64,000 nucleotides of DNA from a beta proteobacterium L13 (GTDB lineage Bacteria > Pseudomonadota > Gammaproteobacteria > Burkholderiales > Chromobacteriaceae), in assembly GCA_000335715.1 (NCBI GenBank), contig AMYZ01000007.1:111702-175701 (forward strand), read 5' to 3'. The position numbers and the translations under genes were made by a program. The notes below the pieces were generated by a model. The model made no database searches and was not told the origin of the DNA. It was given only the letters and a program-made list of their open reading frames with translations. Every line of letters begins with the position of its first letter. Positions within the stretch are counted from its first letter, which is position 1. Positions 1-7,753 of this stretch are shown here, one piece after another.

Positions 1-388
1 CCCAGTCCAGTGCGTGCAGGTGGTAGTAGTGCACCAGGTGGTCGTGCACGTACAGCGCGGCCTGCATCAGGTTGCGGATCAGGTTGGCGTTGGCCGGGAT
101 ATTGATCTTCAGCGCGTCTTCCACCGCGCGCACCGAGGTCAGCGCGTGGGTGCCGGTGCACACGCCGCAGATGCGCTCTACAAACGCCCAGGCGTCGCGC
201 GGGTCGCGGCCTTTCAGGATCACTTCCAGCCCGCGCCACATGGTGCCGGTGGATACCGCGTTGGTAATCACGTTATTGCTGTCCAGGTTCACCTCGCAGC
301 GCAGGTGGCCTTCGATGCGCGTTACCGGGTCTACCACCACGCGGCGGCCGCTGTTGTCCAGGGTAAAGCCTTGGGTCTGGTAGGCCAT
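1..388 (-). CDS. hupL: Uptake [NiFe] hydrogenase large subunit, N-terminal part (runs off the window)
   Basis: Only the first 129 codons are present; the gene continues past base 1. The product carries the Ni-Fe active site and oxidises H2 at the periplasmic face of the membrane with HupS. Visible are the large-subunit start region [11 protein letters not shown] and the first nickel-ligand motif [10 protein letters not shown] near residue 75. Its ATG shares one base with the hupS stop (TAATG), so the subunits are translationally coupled. It should depend on HupD (C-terminal cleavage) and HypA-F for its metal centre. The cytochrome b subunit expected next lies outside the window. The family call is secure. 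Confidence 0.95.
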   Translation of the reverse strand, partial: MAYQTQGFTLDNSGRRVVVDPVTRIEGHLRCEVNLDSNNVITNAVSTGTMWRGLEVILKGRDPRDAWAFVERICGVCTGTHALTSVRAVEDALKINIPANANLIRNLMQAALYVHDHLVHYYHLHALDW

Positions 389-1497
389 TACACGTTCTCC
401 TTGTTCTTGTTCTGGGTGTCGTCAAGCGGCTTCAGGTCCTGCTTTTTCAGCACCGTGCTCTTGATGGCGCTCACCGCCGCGTGGGCGGCAATGGCCGCCC
501 CCACGCCGCCGGCTACCGTCATGCCGATCTGGTCGGCGTTGGCCTCGATGCCGAACTGCGGAATGCTGGTGACGCGGTCGTAGAACGAGCCCTTGTCCCA
601 GAAGCCGTCTTCCGAACAGCCTATGCAGCCGTGGCCGCTTTGTACCGGCCAGCTCACGCCGCCGTTCCAGCGCACGGTGGAGCAGGCGTTGTAGGTGGTG
701 GGGCCTTTACAGCCCACCTTGTACAGGCAGTAGCCCTTGCGTGCGCCTTCGTCGTCCCAGCTTTCCACGAACTGGCCGGCGTCGAAGTGCGGGCGGCGGT
801 AGCATTTGTCGTGAATGCGCTGGCCGTAGAACATCTTGGGGCGGCCCTGGCGGTCCAGCTCCGGAATGCGGTCGAAGGTCACCATGTACGTGATGACGGC
901 GGCCATTACCTCGGGGATGGGCGGGCAGCCCGGCACCTTGATGATGGGCTTGTCCAGAATCACCTGATGCACCGGCGTGGCGCGGGTGGGGTTGGGCTTG
1001 GCGGCCTGTACGCAGCCCCAGCTGGCACAGGAACCCCAGGCGATCAGCGCCTTGGCGTCGGCCGACACGCGCTTGAGTTTTTCCACGAACGGCTCGCCGC
1101 CGGGGAAGCAGAACATGCCGTCCTCGTTCAGCGGCGGGTTGCCCTCGATGGCCACGATGTACTCGCCTTTGTGCTTGGCCATGATCTCTTCCAGGATGGC
1201 TTCAGCCTGGTGGCCGGCGGCAGCCATGATGGTGTCGTCGTAGTCCAGCGAGATCAGCGACAGGATGGCGTCTTTGGCCAGCGGGTGCGCCGAACGGATA
1301 AACGACTCGGTACAGCAGGTGCATTCCAGCCCGTGCAGCCAGATCACCGGCGTACGCGGTTTGGTTTCCAGTGCCTGGGCGATGCGCGGCACAAATGCCG
1401 AGCCCAGGCCCATCGAGGTGGCGGTGAGGCTGCAGAACTTCAGAAAGCTGCGGCGGGTAACACCCTGGCGCCGCATGGCCTGGTAGAAAGTCTCCAT
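388..1497 (-). CDS. hupS: Uptake [NiFe] hydrogenase small subunit, Tat-exported, oxygen-tolerant type
   Basis: A 369-residue Fe-S subunit that passes electrons from the Ni-Fe site to membrane cytochrome b. An open frame extends to 1752, but the start at 1497 puts the twin-arginine motif RRSFLK at residues 15-20, as this family requires. Cysteines 59, 61, 62, 157, 162 and 191 match, after removing 42 residues, the six proximal-cluster ligands 17, 19, 20, 115, 120 and 149 of oxygen-tolerant enzymes such as E. coli HyaA. Oxygen-sensitive enzymes have glycine at 19 and 120. A hydrophobic anchor ([13 protein letters not shown]) lies near the C-terminus. It is transcribed from its own sigma-54 type promoter and is coupled to hupL. 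Confidence 0.96.
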   Translation of the reverse strand: METFYQAMRRQGVTRRSFLKFCSLTATSMGLGSAFVPRIAQALETKPRTPVIWLHGLECTCCTESFIRSAHPLAKDAILSLISLDYDDTIMAAAGHQAEAILEEIMAKHKGEYIVAIEGNPPLNEDGMFCFPGGEPFVEKLKRVSADAKALIAWGSCASWGCVQAAKPNPTRATPVHQVILDKPIIKVPGCPPIPEVMAAVITYMVTFDRIPELDRQGRPKMFYGQRIHDKCYRRPHFDAGQFVESWDDEGARKGYCLYKVGCKGPTTYNACSTVRWNGGVSWPVQSGHGCIGCSEDGFWDKGSFYDRVTSIPQFGIEANADQIGMTVAGGVGAAIAAHAAVSAIKSTVLKKQDLKPLDDTQNKNKENV

Positions 1498-1557
1498 CGT
1501 GGTCTCTGCCTTATTCTGTTTTATAGGGGGGTGGTTACAACATGGGTGGCAGCCTGT

Positions 1558-1573
1558 TACAAGAAGCGTGCCA
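1558..1573 (-). promoter_or_regulatory. Sigma-54 promoter of hupSL
   Basis: On the minus strand the sequence is TGGCACG CTTC TTGTA, against the sigma-54 consensus TGGCACG N4 TTGCA. It would start transcription roughly 50 bases before the hupS ATG. Two similar promoters precede hupE and hupD. Confidence 0.75.
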
Positions 1574-1588
1574 GCTTGCCGGTGTGTG

Positions 1589-1651
1589 CAAGTGGCTGTT
1601 TTTAATTGGTTTTGTTGGTGGTGTTGCGGCGGGGTGGTAAGCGGCTTTGCA
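1589..1651. promoter_or_regulatory. Paired upstream elements of the hupS promoter (candidate HupR sites)
   Basis: CAAGTGGCTGTTTTT at 1589-1603 and TAAGCGGCTTTGCA at 1638-1651 (plus-strand reading) share AAGYGGCT. Both recur upstream of hupE and hupD. Element 1 starts 15 bases beyond the -24 box here, versus 26 and 25 at the other promoters, a difference of about one helical turn. Assignment to HupR is inference. Confidence 0.5.
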
Positions 1652-1695
1652 GTGGGTGCGGCCAACTGGTTGCCAGCTGTGCGGCGGGGGCGGGC

Positions 1696-1733
1696 AAAAA
1701 AATACCGGGCAGGCGCGGGGGCGGCCTGCCCGG
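1696..1733 (-). terminator. Intrinsic terminator downstream of hupE
   Basis: Arms CCGGGCAGG (1705-1713) and CCTGCCCGG (1725-1733) form a perfect 9-bp stem. In the minus-strand transcript it is followed by TATTTTTTT. It separates hupE from the hupS promoter. A second 10-bp stem without a U-run (1792-1801 with 1811-1820) lies between it and hupE. Confidence 0.75.
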
Positions 1734-1888
1734 CTGTTGTCATGCATAACAACCAGGTTTGGATGGAGGAGTGTGAGCGGCAATACCACTCGTGCAGCGC
1801 CCGTCAGGCAGGCGCTGCACGCGGGGTACGACCAGCCTTGGCTAAATAGGCATGCGCCGGCCGTTTTCAAGCCCGGCCGGCAACAGAA

Positions 1889-2467
1889 TTACAGGCTGGA
1901 CGCCAGCAGCCAGGCACCGCTGGCGGCAATGGCGGCGCCGCTAGCGCGTAGCCACAGGCTGGCGCGGGCCAGCAGGGTGTGGCCAGCCACCAGGCCGCCA
2001 GCGTGCAGTGCGGCGGTCGCCAGCACGAAACCGGCCATATAGCCGGCCAGGCTACCGGCTGGTGCTTCGGCACCGTGGGCATGGCCGTGTACCAGGGCAA
2101 AGGCGGCAATCAGTGGCAAGCCGATGCTGGCCGGTACGCGGCTACCGGCGGCCACCATCAGGCCCAGCACCAGTACCGACAGCGCAATGCCCGGCTCTAC
2201 GGCAGGCAGGTCGATACCGGCCGCGCCCAGCAGGCAGCCGCCCAGCATGGCCAGCACAAAAGTCGCCGGCGCCGCCAGGCGTACCTTGCCCTGATGGGCT
2301 GCGGCCCACAGGCCGACGGCCACCATGGCCAGCAGGTGGTCCAGCCCGCCTACCGGGTGTGCCATGCCGGTCAGCAGGTTAAAAGTATCGTTGTGGCCGG
2401 TGTGGGCCAGCGCGGGCAGGGCGGCCAGGCTGAGCGCGCCAGCCAGAAAGCTGCGGGTCGGGGTCAT
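1889..2467 (-). CDS. hupE: HupE/UreJ family nickel-type permease
   Basis: A 192-residue membrane protein with an N-terminal hydrophobic signal ending in ALA, then HTGHND, then about six hydrophobic segments. The family motif HPxxGLDHLL is present as HPVGGLDHLLAM near residue 37. HupE/UreJ proteins are thought to bring Ni into the cell for hydrogenase or urease. It is a monocistronic unit: its own sigma-54 type promoter lies upstream and an intrinsic terminator at 1696-1733 separates it from hupS. The paired promoter elements match those of hupS and hupD, so it should be co-induced with them. Family is certain; transport of nickel specifically is inferred. Confidence 0.9.
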   Translation of the reverse strand: MTPTRSFLAGALSLAALPALAHTGHNDTFNLLTGMAHPVGGLDHLLAMVAVGLWAAAHQGKVRLAAPATFVLAMLGGCLLGAAGIDLPAVEPGIALSVLVLGLMVAAGSRVPASIGLPLIAAFALVHGHAHGAEAPAGSLAGYMAGFVLATAALHAGGLVAGHTLLARASLWLRASGAAIAASGAWLLASSL

Positions 2468-2525
2468 CGGTGTCTCCAGGTGGATGCGTGTCTTGCCCGT
2501 TTTGGCTCGGGCATGGTGGCGGCAC

Positions 2526-2541
2526 TGCAGGAAGCATGCCA
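2526..2541 (-). promoter_or_regulatory. Sigma-54 promoter of hupE
   Basis: Minus strand reads TGGCATG CTTC CTGCA, close to TGGCACG N4 TTGCA. It predicts a leader of roughly 47 bases before the hupE ATG. Confidence 0.68.
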
Positions 2542-2567
2542 GCCCCGGTCAAGGCTGTCAGGCTGGG

Positions 2568-2642
2568 CAAGTGGCTGTTTTTCAAAGAGATGGCGCCAGT
2601 CTGTAACGGGTGAGGTTACAGCGCCTGGCAAGCGGCTTTGCA
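2568..2642. promoter_or_regulatory. Paired upstream elements of the hupE promoter (candidate HupR sites)
   Basis: CAAGTGGCTGTTTTT at 2568-2582 is identical over 15 bases to the element at hupS. CAAGCGGCTTTGCA at 2629-2642 matches the second hupS element. Element 1 starts 26 bases beyond the -24 box. The second element lies only about 40 bases before the Pho box of the divergent small RNA candidate. Confidence 0.5.
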
Positions 2643-2680
2643 CTATGGTGCACCAGCCGGCAGCCGCCTTTGCTGGCGGG

Positions 2681-2714
2681 GTGTCATGGCGCTGTCACGC
2701 CATGGCACTACAGT
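2681..2714 (+). promoter_or_regulatory. Pho-box promoter of small RNA candidate 1
   Basis: Two 11-base direct repeats, GTGTCATGGCG (2681-2691) and CTGTCACGCCA (2692-2702), are followed by 6 bases and then TACAGT (2709-2714). This is the architecture of a PhoB-activated promoter: two 11-bp half sites in place of a -35 box. The promoter at 3301 has the same 11+11+6 spacing. Confidence 0.6.
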
Positions 2715-2720
2715 GGTGCC

Positions 2721-2785
2721 TGTTCTCTAGGTTTTGTCCCGATGTTTCTGCTTTGTGCGGCCTGCCATGCAGGCCGTTTTCTTTT
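2721..2785 (+). ncRNA. Candidate phosphate-regulated small RNA 1
   Basis: No credible reading frame lies here, yet there is a promoter (2681-2714) and an intrinsic terminator: stem CGGCCTG/CAGGCCG at 2758-2776 followed by TTTTCTTTT. The transcript would be about 65 nt. It shares the strings AGGTTTT, GTCCCG and TTTCTG, in a pyrimidine-rich single-stranded part, with candidate 2 about 600 bases away. The 5' end is estimated from the -10 box. The call rests on promoter and terminator logic only. Confidence 0.5.
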
Positions 2786-2786
2786 G

Positions 2787-3221
2787 CTAAGGCGCTGGCG
2801 GCAGCGGGCAGGCCAGCCCCAGCAATACGCCATCCTGGCGTACCACCTCAAACCCCTCGCGCAAATAGAAAGCGACAGCCCGGCTGTCGTGGAAGGTACG
2901 CAGCCGCAACTCGCGCCGCCCGGCGGCTTGCTGCCGTAGCCAGGCCAGCGCCTGCGCGCCCAGGCCACGGCCTTGCCACGCGGGCAGCAGGTGCAGCTCG
3001 GCCAGATAGACGGCAGCGGTTTCCAGCCGGTAGCCGATGAGGCCGATACGGTCTCCGCCCAGTAGTAACCAGTAGAAATGGGTGTCGGCGGCACGCAGCT
3101 GGAAGGCTGCGCTGTCCCACTGCAGCCCATGGCGGGCATAGCAAGGTGCCATGGACTCGCGGATCAGCTGTTCCATGGTGTCGGCATCGCTGGCGCCTGC
3201 CAGGAAAAACGAGAGTTTCAT
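2787..3221 (-). CDS. GNAT family N-acetyltransferase
   Basis: A 144-residue single-domain protein of the GNAT fold, transferring an acetyl group from acetyl-CoA to an unknown amine. The acetyl-CoA loop is seen as LLPAWQGRGLGAQAL near residue 80, preceded by the strand VYLAELH, and the late motif AVAFYLREGFEVV is typical. It is flanked on both sides by the two small RNA candidates on the opposite strand and has no obvious operon partner. Its 3' end abuts the terminator of candidate 1. Substrate cannot be told. Confidence 0.85.
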   Translation of the reverse strand: MKLSFFLAGASDADTMEQLIRESMAPCYARHGLQWDSAAFQLRAADTHFYWLLLGGDRIGLIGYRLETAAVYLAELHLLPAWQGRGLGAQALAWLRQQAAGRRELRLRTFHDSRAVAFYLREGFEVVRQDGVLLGLACPLPPAP

Positions 3222-3300
3222 GATGATGGCCGGGTAGCAAGGCAGCCAGTCAGCATACCGCGCTGGCCACGTGCGGCCAACTTTGCCATGGCAATACGAC

Positions 3301-3334
3301 TTGTCACGTTGTGGTCATGAACGCGCCTTACATT
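3301..3334 (+). promoter_or_regulatory. Pho-box promoter of small RNA candidate 2
   Basis: Half sites TTGTCACGTTG (3301-3311) and TGGTCATGAAC (3312-3322), 6 bases, then TACATT (3329-3334). The geometry equals the promoter at 2681-2714 although the sequence between the conserved positions differs. Confidence 0.55.
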
Positions 3335-3340
3335 AGTGCG

Positions 3341-3430
3341 TGCGCGGGTTCTTCATAGGTTTTCGCGTCTCTCCTTTTCTTGTTTCTGTCCCGTATGGAT
3401 GGTTGGCCCGCTTAGGCGGGCTTTCTTTTT
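3341..3430 (+). ncRNA. Candidate phosphate-regulated small RNA 2
   Basis: About 90 nt from the predicted start to an intrinsic terminator (GCCCGC/GCGGGC at 3406-3421, then TTTCTTTTT). The 5' half is CU-rich and contains TCTCTCCTTTT, complementary in type to Shine-Dalgarno sequences, a usual targeting element of bacterial small RNAs. It shares AGGTTTT, TTTCTG and GTCCCG with candidate 1. No coding frame fits. The 89 bases between its terminator and the next gene carry no further clear signal. Confidence 0.5.
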
Positions 3431-3518
3431 GCTACGGTGTCTTGATGCAGGTCTTAAACGCGTGTTTGTCCGTCTGTTAGCCTGACCCTGTTTGTCTTGT
3501 CACCTCAAAGGAGTAAGT

Positions 3519-3911
3519 ATGAACGCTGCCAAACGTATCAAGAAACTGATGGATGCCGGGGCCGACCCGCAGCAGCTGGAAACACTGAAACACCTGGCAC
3601 TGGCGCTGCAGCTAAAGCAGCCTTACGAGCTGCACCGACTGTACGAGATTGACTACCCCTTCTTCGAGATCGCCATACAGCTGCTGCAAGACTGGCGGCT
3701 GGGGCACCATATCGATGCCCGCAGCAAGCTGATAGAGCGCCTGTTTGGTGAATACCCCGAGCTGATGCTACCCAGCGAGGCCGAGCAGCACCCCGAGCTG
3801 CAGCCCGAACAGCCCGTGCCTGCCGAAACCACCCCCGCCAGCGAGGTGGCAGATAAGGCGGCAGCACCGGCCAAGCGCACGCGCAGCAAGAAAAAGCCTG
3901 CCAGCGAATAA
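3519..3911 (+). CDS. Hypothetical protein with charged C-terminal tail
   Basis: A 130-residue protein of unrecognised family. The ATG at 3519 follows AAAGGAG with good spacing and is preferred to an upstream in-frame start at 3492. Residues 1-85 look compact and mostly helical (AKRIKKLMDAG, LKHLALALQL, FFEIAIQLLQDW). From about residue 90 it becomes a low-complexity Glu/Pro/Ala segment ending in a basic tail KRTRSKKK, suggesting a disordered tail that could bind nucleic acid or a partner. It lies convergent to hupT with a shared terminator. No function is proposed. Confidence 0.75.
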   Translation: MNAAKRIKKLMDAGADPQQLETLKHLALALQLKQPYELHRLYEIDYPFFEIAIQLLQDWRLGHHIDARSKLIERLFGEYPELMLPSEAEQHPELQPEQPVPAETTPASEVADKAAAPAKRTRSKKKPASE

Positions 3912-3926
3912 GCCGCCAGTATTGAT

Positions 3927-3964
3927 AAACCCCCTTTGCTGCAGCGGTGTAGCCAAGGGGGTTT
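3927..3964. terminator. Bidirectional terminator between 3911 and hupT
   Basis: AAACCCCCTT (3927-3936) pairs with AAGGGGGTTT (3955-3964). It lies between two convergent genes and can serve both. Confidence 0.7.
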
Positions 3965-3968
3965 CGCT

Positions 3969-5309
3969 TTATGGTGTAGCGGTGGCTGCTACTGGCAGCG
4001 TCAGCGTAAAGCAGGCACCGCCTTCGGGCAGGTTGGCCGCAGACAGCGTACCGCCGTGCTGCTCCACAATGCCGTAGCTGATCGACAAGCCCAGGCCGGT
4101 GCCTTTGCCTACCGGCTTGGTGGTAAAGAACGGGTCGAAGATACGCGCCAGGTTGGCCGCAGCAATGCCGGGGCCGTTGTCAGCCACGCTCAGGCTCACT
4201 TGGTGTTGCTCGCTGGCTAGCGTCAGCGTCAGCGCCGGGGCGGCTTGCGTGTCCACCGCGTCGTAGGCGTTCTGGATCAGGTTCACCAGCACTTGCTGCA
4301 GCTGGTTGGCCGAGCCGGTGACCCACTGCGCGTCGTCCAGCCCGTGGCAGTGCACGTTGACGCGGTGCGGTGCCGCTTGGCCCACCCAGTGCAGCGCGCG
4401 CTGCACCGCCTCGGCCAGGTTCACGCGCTGGCGGGTATCGGTTTCGATGGCAGAAAAGCGCTTCAGCGCGTCCACAATCGCGCTGCTGCGCTGTGCGCCT
4501 TCCATCAGCCCGTCCAATAGCGACGGCAAGTCGGCCAGCAGGCGGTCTATCTTCAGCTGCTGGCGCAGCGCACCGGCGTCGGGGTTGGCCGCGTGCACGG
4601 CGGCCAGGTACTGCTGCAGTTTGCCAGCGTAGCGCTGCATGGCGTGGGTGTTGCCCACGATGAAGCTGATGGGGTTGTTCAGCTCGTGCGCCACGCCGGC
4701 CACCAGCCGCCCCAGCGACGCCATTTTCTCGGCCTGCACCAGCTGCGCCTGCGCCGCCTTCAGCGCCTCGTGCGCCTGCTTCAGCTCGGCGTAGGCTCGT
4801 TTGAGCTCGCCCACCGGGCGGCCCACCGCCACAAAGCCGCTGTAGCGGCGTTCGCCGTCGTACAGCGCGCTCACATTCCAGGTGACCGGTATCGATTCGC
4901 CGTTATGGGCGATCAGCGCGATTTCGATATCGCAGCCCTCGGCATTGCCTGCGGCCAACCTTTGCAGCAGCAGCTCGCGTTCGGCCTCGCCCGGTACCAG
5001 GTCGGTAAGCTTGCAGGCGGTGAGCAGGTTTTCGCTCAGCCCGGTGAGCGACACCATGGCACGGTTCACCTGCCGCACCTGGCCCAGGGTGTCGCACACC
5101 ACCATCACGTCGGTCATGGCCTCCAGCACGCCTTCGGTAAAGCGGTGCGCGTCGGCCAGCTCGCGGTGTTTGGCTTCCAGCGTTTCCTGCGATTGCACCA
5201 GCTCGGTGTACACCTGGTCCATGCGGCGTATCACGTCTATCCAGGCTTCTTCGGCCAGCTCGCCGCCCAGGCGGGTGGCTTCGGCGCTGCTAATGAGTTT
5301 GTCGGGCAT
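3969..5309 (-). CDS. hupT: H2-signalling sensor histidine kinase HupT/HoxJ
   Basis: A 446-residue soluble kinase with no membrane segment. In order: N-terminal helix (1-60), PAS domain (about 60-165), coiled coil (165-200), HisKA with His208 in GVAHELNNP, and HATPase with DNGPGIA and GTGLGLSI. Together with the regulatory hydrogenase HupUV it controls HupR in response to H2. The start at 5309 is chosen over 5342 because AGAGGAT precedes it and it follows the hupV stop by 8 bases. It is the last gene of the long hup-hyp operon. Three copies of the AGGTTGGCCGCA motif lie inside the gene. Confidence 0.9.
   Translation of the reverse strand: MPDKLISSAEATRLGGELAEEAWIDVIRRMDQVYTELVQSQETLEAKHRELADAHRFTEGVLEAMTDVMVVCDTLGQVRQVNRAMVSLTGLSENLLTACKLTDLVPGEAERELLLQRLAAGNAEGCDIEIALIAHNGESIPVTWNVSALYDGERRYSGFVAVGRPVGELKRAYAELKQAHEALKAAQAQLVQAEKMASLGRLVAGVAHELNNPISFIVGNTHAMQRYAGKLQQYLAAVHAANPDAGALRQQLKIDRLLADLPSLLDGLMEGAQRSSAIVDALKRFSAIETDTRQRVNLAEAVQRALHWVGQAAPHRVNVHCHGLDDAQWVTGSANQLQQVLVNLIQNAYDAVDTQAAPALTLTLASEQHQVSLSVADNGPGIAAANLARIFDPFFTTKPVGKGTGLGLSISYGIVEQHGGTLSAANLPEGGACFTLTLPVAATATP
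4030..4041 (+). repeat. Exact copy of AGGTTGGCCGCA (in hupT)
   Basis: Reads Ala-Ala-Asn-Leu on the coding (minus) strand. One of 15 exact copies found in the window. Confidence 0.85.
4150..4161 (+). repeat. Exact copy of AGGTTGGCCGCA (in hupT)
   Basis: Second copy within hupT, 120 bases from the first, again read as Ala-Ala-Asn-Leu on the coding strand. Confidence 0.85.
4950..4961 (-). repeat. Exact copy of AGGTTGGCCGCA (in hupT, coding orientation)
   Basis: Here the motif is read as Arg-Leu-Ala-Ala through AGG TTG codons, opposite in orientation to the two other hupT copies. Confidence 0.85.
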
Positions 5310-5317
5310 GGGATCCT

Positions 5318-6763
5318 CTACTGCACCGTGCACACCTGGCACGGGTCGAAGCTGCGCACGATGTGCTGCACTGCCAGCGCCTGCGCGTCGTCGGCCACGG
5401 TGCCCAGCAAGGCGGCTTCCAGCGGGCCGGGCTGGCCGTCGCTGTCGCGTGGCGAGAAGTTCCAGGTGGTGGGGGCGATGATCTGGTAACGCTGGATGCG
5501 GCTGCCGTCCAGCGTGACCCAGTGGCCCAGCATGCCGCGTGCGGCTTCGGTCAGGCCTTCGCCGCGTGCGTACAGCGGGTGGGCGGGCAGGGCGGTCTGG
5601 AACGGCGCGTCCAGCTCGATGGCGGCCAGCCAGCCTTGCATTTGCAGCACCAGCAGCGCCATCTCGCGCACCCGTGCCAGCACGCGGGTGTACACGGTGC
5701 TGCCCTGTGCCTGCACCAGCGCGGTAGTCAGGCGGTCGCGGCGTAGCAGGGCGCGGGCGATGGCGCCGGTTTGCGCGGGCTGCCCGCCCAGGCGGGGTGC
5801 TTTGCTCCAGCTGTAGGCGTCGGTTTTGTCCGGCACCGGCAGGGTGTCGTCGTCAAACGGGTGGGTGGGGCCGTAGTCCACCAGCCAGGCGTGGCGGCTG
5901 TGTTCGCGGATCAGCGCGGTATCCAGTATGTCGGTTTTACCTTGCTGCCATACGCCGGCCGGTGCCCAGGCGCTGCTGCCTTCGCCTTCCAGGTAGGCCG
6001 GGCCGGCAATCAGCGGCGCGTCGCAGCGGCCCAGCGTGGCTAGGCCAAGGCTGTCTGCCAGCAGCAGAAAGCGCGCCAGATCGGCCTGCGGCTGGCGGCT
6101 GGCGTAGTCGGCCAGCGCTGCCGGGCTGTCCCAGGCGGCGACCTCCTGCAGCGGCACGCCGTAGGTGTGTTGTTCCAGAAAGCGGCGGAAGGCGGCCAGC
6201 CATTGCCCCAGCCGCACGCGTTCGGCGGCGCTGACGGTGCGGCTGACGCCGCCGGGCTGGATCACCATGGTGTGCGGCCAGTGGCCGGCCAGCGTGCCCA
6301 TGAAGCGCATCAGCGTGGCACGTGCGGCCAACATCGGCGCGTGGGCGCTGCCTTCCACCGCCTTGAAGCGGGCACGGATGTCGGCGTGCCAGCTGTGGCC
6401 GGCGTAGGCGTCGCGGGCGAAGTCCGGCATGAAAAACAGGTAGAAGTGCGACAGGTGGTCGGCCACGTTTTCCACGGCGTGGATCAGGTTGGTGACGCGC
6501 TCGCCATTGGCCGGCGGCGTCACGTGGTACAGCTGCGCCAGCGCGCGCGCGGCGGCCACCGACTGCGACACCGAGCAGATGCCGCAGATGCGCGGCACGA
6601 TGGCCAGCGCGTCCATGGCCTGGCGGCCCACCAGAATGCGTTCGAAGCCGCGAAACAGCCCGCTGGTGGCTTCTGCGGCGGCTACTTTGCCGTCTTGCAG
6701 TTCCAGCGTCAGCGTCAGGTCGCCTTCCACACGGCCCAGCGGGCCCAGTATGCGTCGTGTCAT
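5318..6763 (-). CDS. hupV: Regulatory (H2-sensing) hydrogenase large subunit HupV/HoxC
   Basis: 481 residues, shorter than a catalytic large subunit. It begins MTRRILGPLGRVEGDL, carries the first nickel-ligand motif RICGICSVS near residue 60, and ends exactly at the second motif with DPCQVCTVQ. It therefore has no C-terminal extension to be cleaved, the hallmark of regulatory hydrogenases, which need no maturation protease. The last residue is Gln where catalytic enzymes have His before the cleavage site. The start overlaps the hupU stop (ATGA at 6760-6763). With HupU it detects H2 and signals to HupT. Confidence 0.92.
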   Translation of the reverse strand: MTRRILGPLGRVEGDLTLTLELQDGKVAAAEATSGLFRGFERILVGRQAMDALAIVPRICGICSVSQSVAAARALAQLYHVTPPANGERVTNLIHAVENVADHLSHFYLFFMPDFARDAYAGHSWHADIRARFKAVEGSAHAPMLAARATLMRFMGTLAGHWPHTMVIQPGGVSRTVSAAERVRLGQWLAAFRRFLEQHTYGVPLQEVAAWDSPAALADYASRQPQADLARFLLLADSLGLATLGRCDAPLIAGPAYLEGEGSSAWAPAGVWQQGKTDILDTALIREHSRHAWLVDYGPTHPFDDDTLPVPDKTDAYSWSKAPRLGGQPAQTGAIARALLRRDRLTTALVQAQGSTVYTRVLARVREMALLVLQMQGWLAAIELDAPFQTALPAHPLYARGEGLTEAARGMLGHWVTLDGSRIQRYQIIAPTTWNFSPRDSDGQPGPLEAALLGTVADDAQALAVQHIVRSFDPCQVCTVQ

Positions 6764-7752
6764 GGGGTGTTCTTTTTGGGGAGCGAGGGCGGCATGGTGA
6801 TGCGGTCCTGGGTGGCGTTCACTTTCACCCGCGTCGGTGTGGCCGACTTGGACAGCGTGGACAGCGCCACGAACCAGGCCTTGGGCATGTCGGTAGGCAG
6901 GCCCACCGGGAAGCCGGCAATCTTGGGCGTGTCGAAAAACGCGTGGCCGGGGTCGGCAAAGTCGGGCGCGGTGCAGTTGATGCACGGGTAGCCGCCGGTG
7001 AGGCAGGAGCCTTCGCCGTTCCACGGCCGGATATTGCAGTCGGCGTGTGCCTGCGTGCCCTTGCAGCCGACAAACTCCATAAGGCAGCCCTGCTGGCCGG
7101 GCGCCTCGGCGCTGGCCTTGAATTCGTAAAACTCGTTCTTGTCGCAGCCGTGGTGCACCAGCTTGTCGGCGTAGAAGCGTGGCCGGCCCAGCGGGTCCAG
7201 GTCGCTGGCGGCCAGCGCGTCGGCGGCCAGCAGCGCCAGCGTTTCCAGCACCCAGCCGGGGTGGGTGGGGCAGCCGCTGATATTGACTACCGGCAGGCCG
7301 CTGCTGCCGGCAAAACCGTCGCCCAGCAAGCCGCCTGGCTGGCTGCCCTGCCACGCCAGACCGGTGGCGCCGGTGAGGTTGTCGCCGGCGGCGGTAATGC
7401 CGCCGTAAGCGGCGCAGGTGCCCACCGCCACCACGTAGCGGGCGCGGGCGGCCAGCGCGGCGATTTGCCGGTAATACGGCTGGTGTTCGCTACCACTGAT
7501 GTGGAAGCGCCCGTCCGCCCCCAGCATCACCGAGCCTTCCAGGCACAGGATGTCGATGCCGTCTGCGGCCAACCCTGCCAGCAGCGGGGCCACTTCGTCG
7601 CCGCTGGCTTCGGTCAGCGACGGGTGGTAGGCCAGGCGGATGCCGCTGTCGGCCAGCGCGGTAAAGAAGTCGGGGCTTTCCGCGCACAGCGCCGACAGCG
7701 TACAGCCGCCGCAGCCGCCGCTTTGCAGCCAGACCAGGGTTTTGCTTGTCAT
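6760..7752 (-). CDS. hupU: Regulatory (H2-sensing) hydrogenase small subunit HupU/HoxB
   Basis: A 330-residue Fe-S subunit of the cytoplasmic H2 sensor. It begins with SGGCGGCTLS and has no twin-arginine signal peptide, unlike HupS, and no C-terminal membrane anchor, so it should be soluble. Further cysteine motifs are VGTCAAYGG, ISGCPTHPG, HHGCDKNEF and the C-terminal cluster regions GCLMEFVGCKG and GGYPCINC. The position after the proximal CGGC lacks the extra cysteine found in HupS. It starts 1 base after the hupR stop and overlaps hupV. Confidence 0.92.
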   Translation of the reverse strand: MTSKTLVWLQSGGCGGCTLSALCAESPDFFTALADSGIRLAYHPSLTEASGDEVAPLLAGLAADGIDILCLEGSVMLGADGRFHISGSEHQPYYRQIAALAARARYVVAVGTCAAYGGITAAGDNLTGATGLAWQGSQPGGLLGDGFAGSSGLPVVNISGCPTHPGWVLETLALLAADALAASDLDPLGRPRFYADKLVHHGCDKNEFYEFKASAEAPGQQGCLMEFVGCKGTQAHADCNIRPWNGEGSCLTGGYPCINCTAPDFADPGHAFFDTPKIAGFPVGLPTDMPKAWFVALSTLSKSATPTRVKVNATQDRITMPPSLPKKNTP

Positions 7753-7753
7753 G

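Noticed and set aside
481..1605. A 374-codon plus-strand frame across the hupS region
   Set aside because: Shadow of hupS and its leader; no domain and it crosses the sigma-54 promoter and hupS start.
2610..2939. Short plus-strand frame covering small RNA candidate 1
   Set aside because: It crosses the Pho-box, the terminator and the 3' end of the GNAT gene, so it cannot be a real coding unit.
5309..5342. Longer hupT start overlapping hupV
   Set aside because: The ATG at 5309 has AGAGGAT upstream and lies just after the hupV stop; the extension has no ribosome-binding site.
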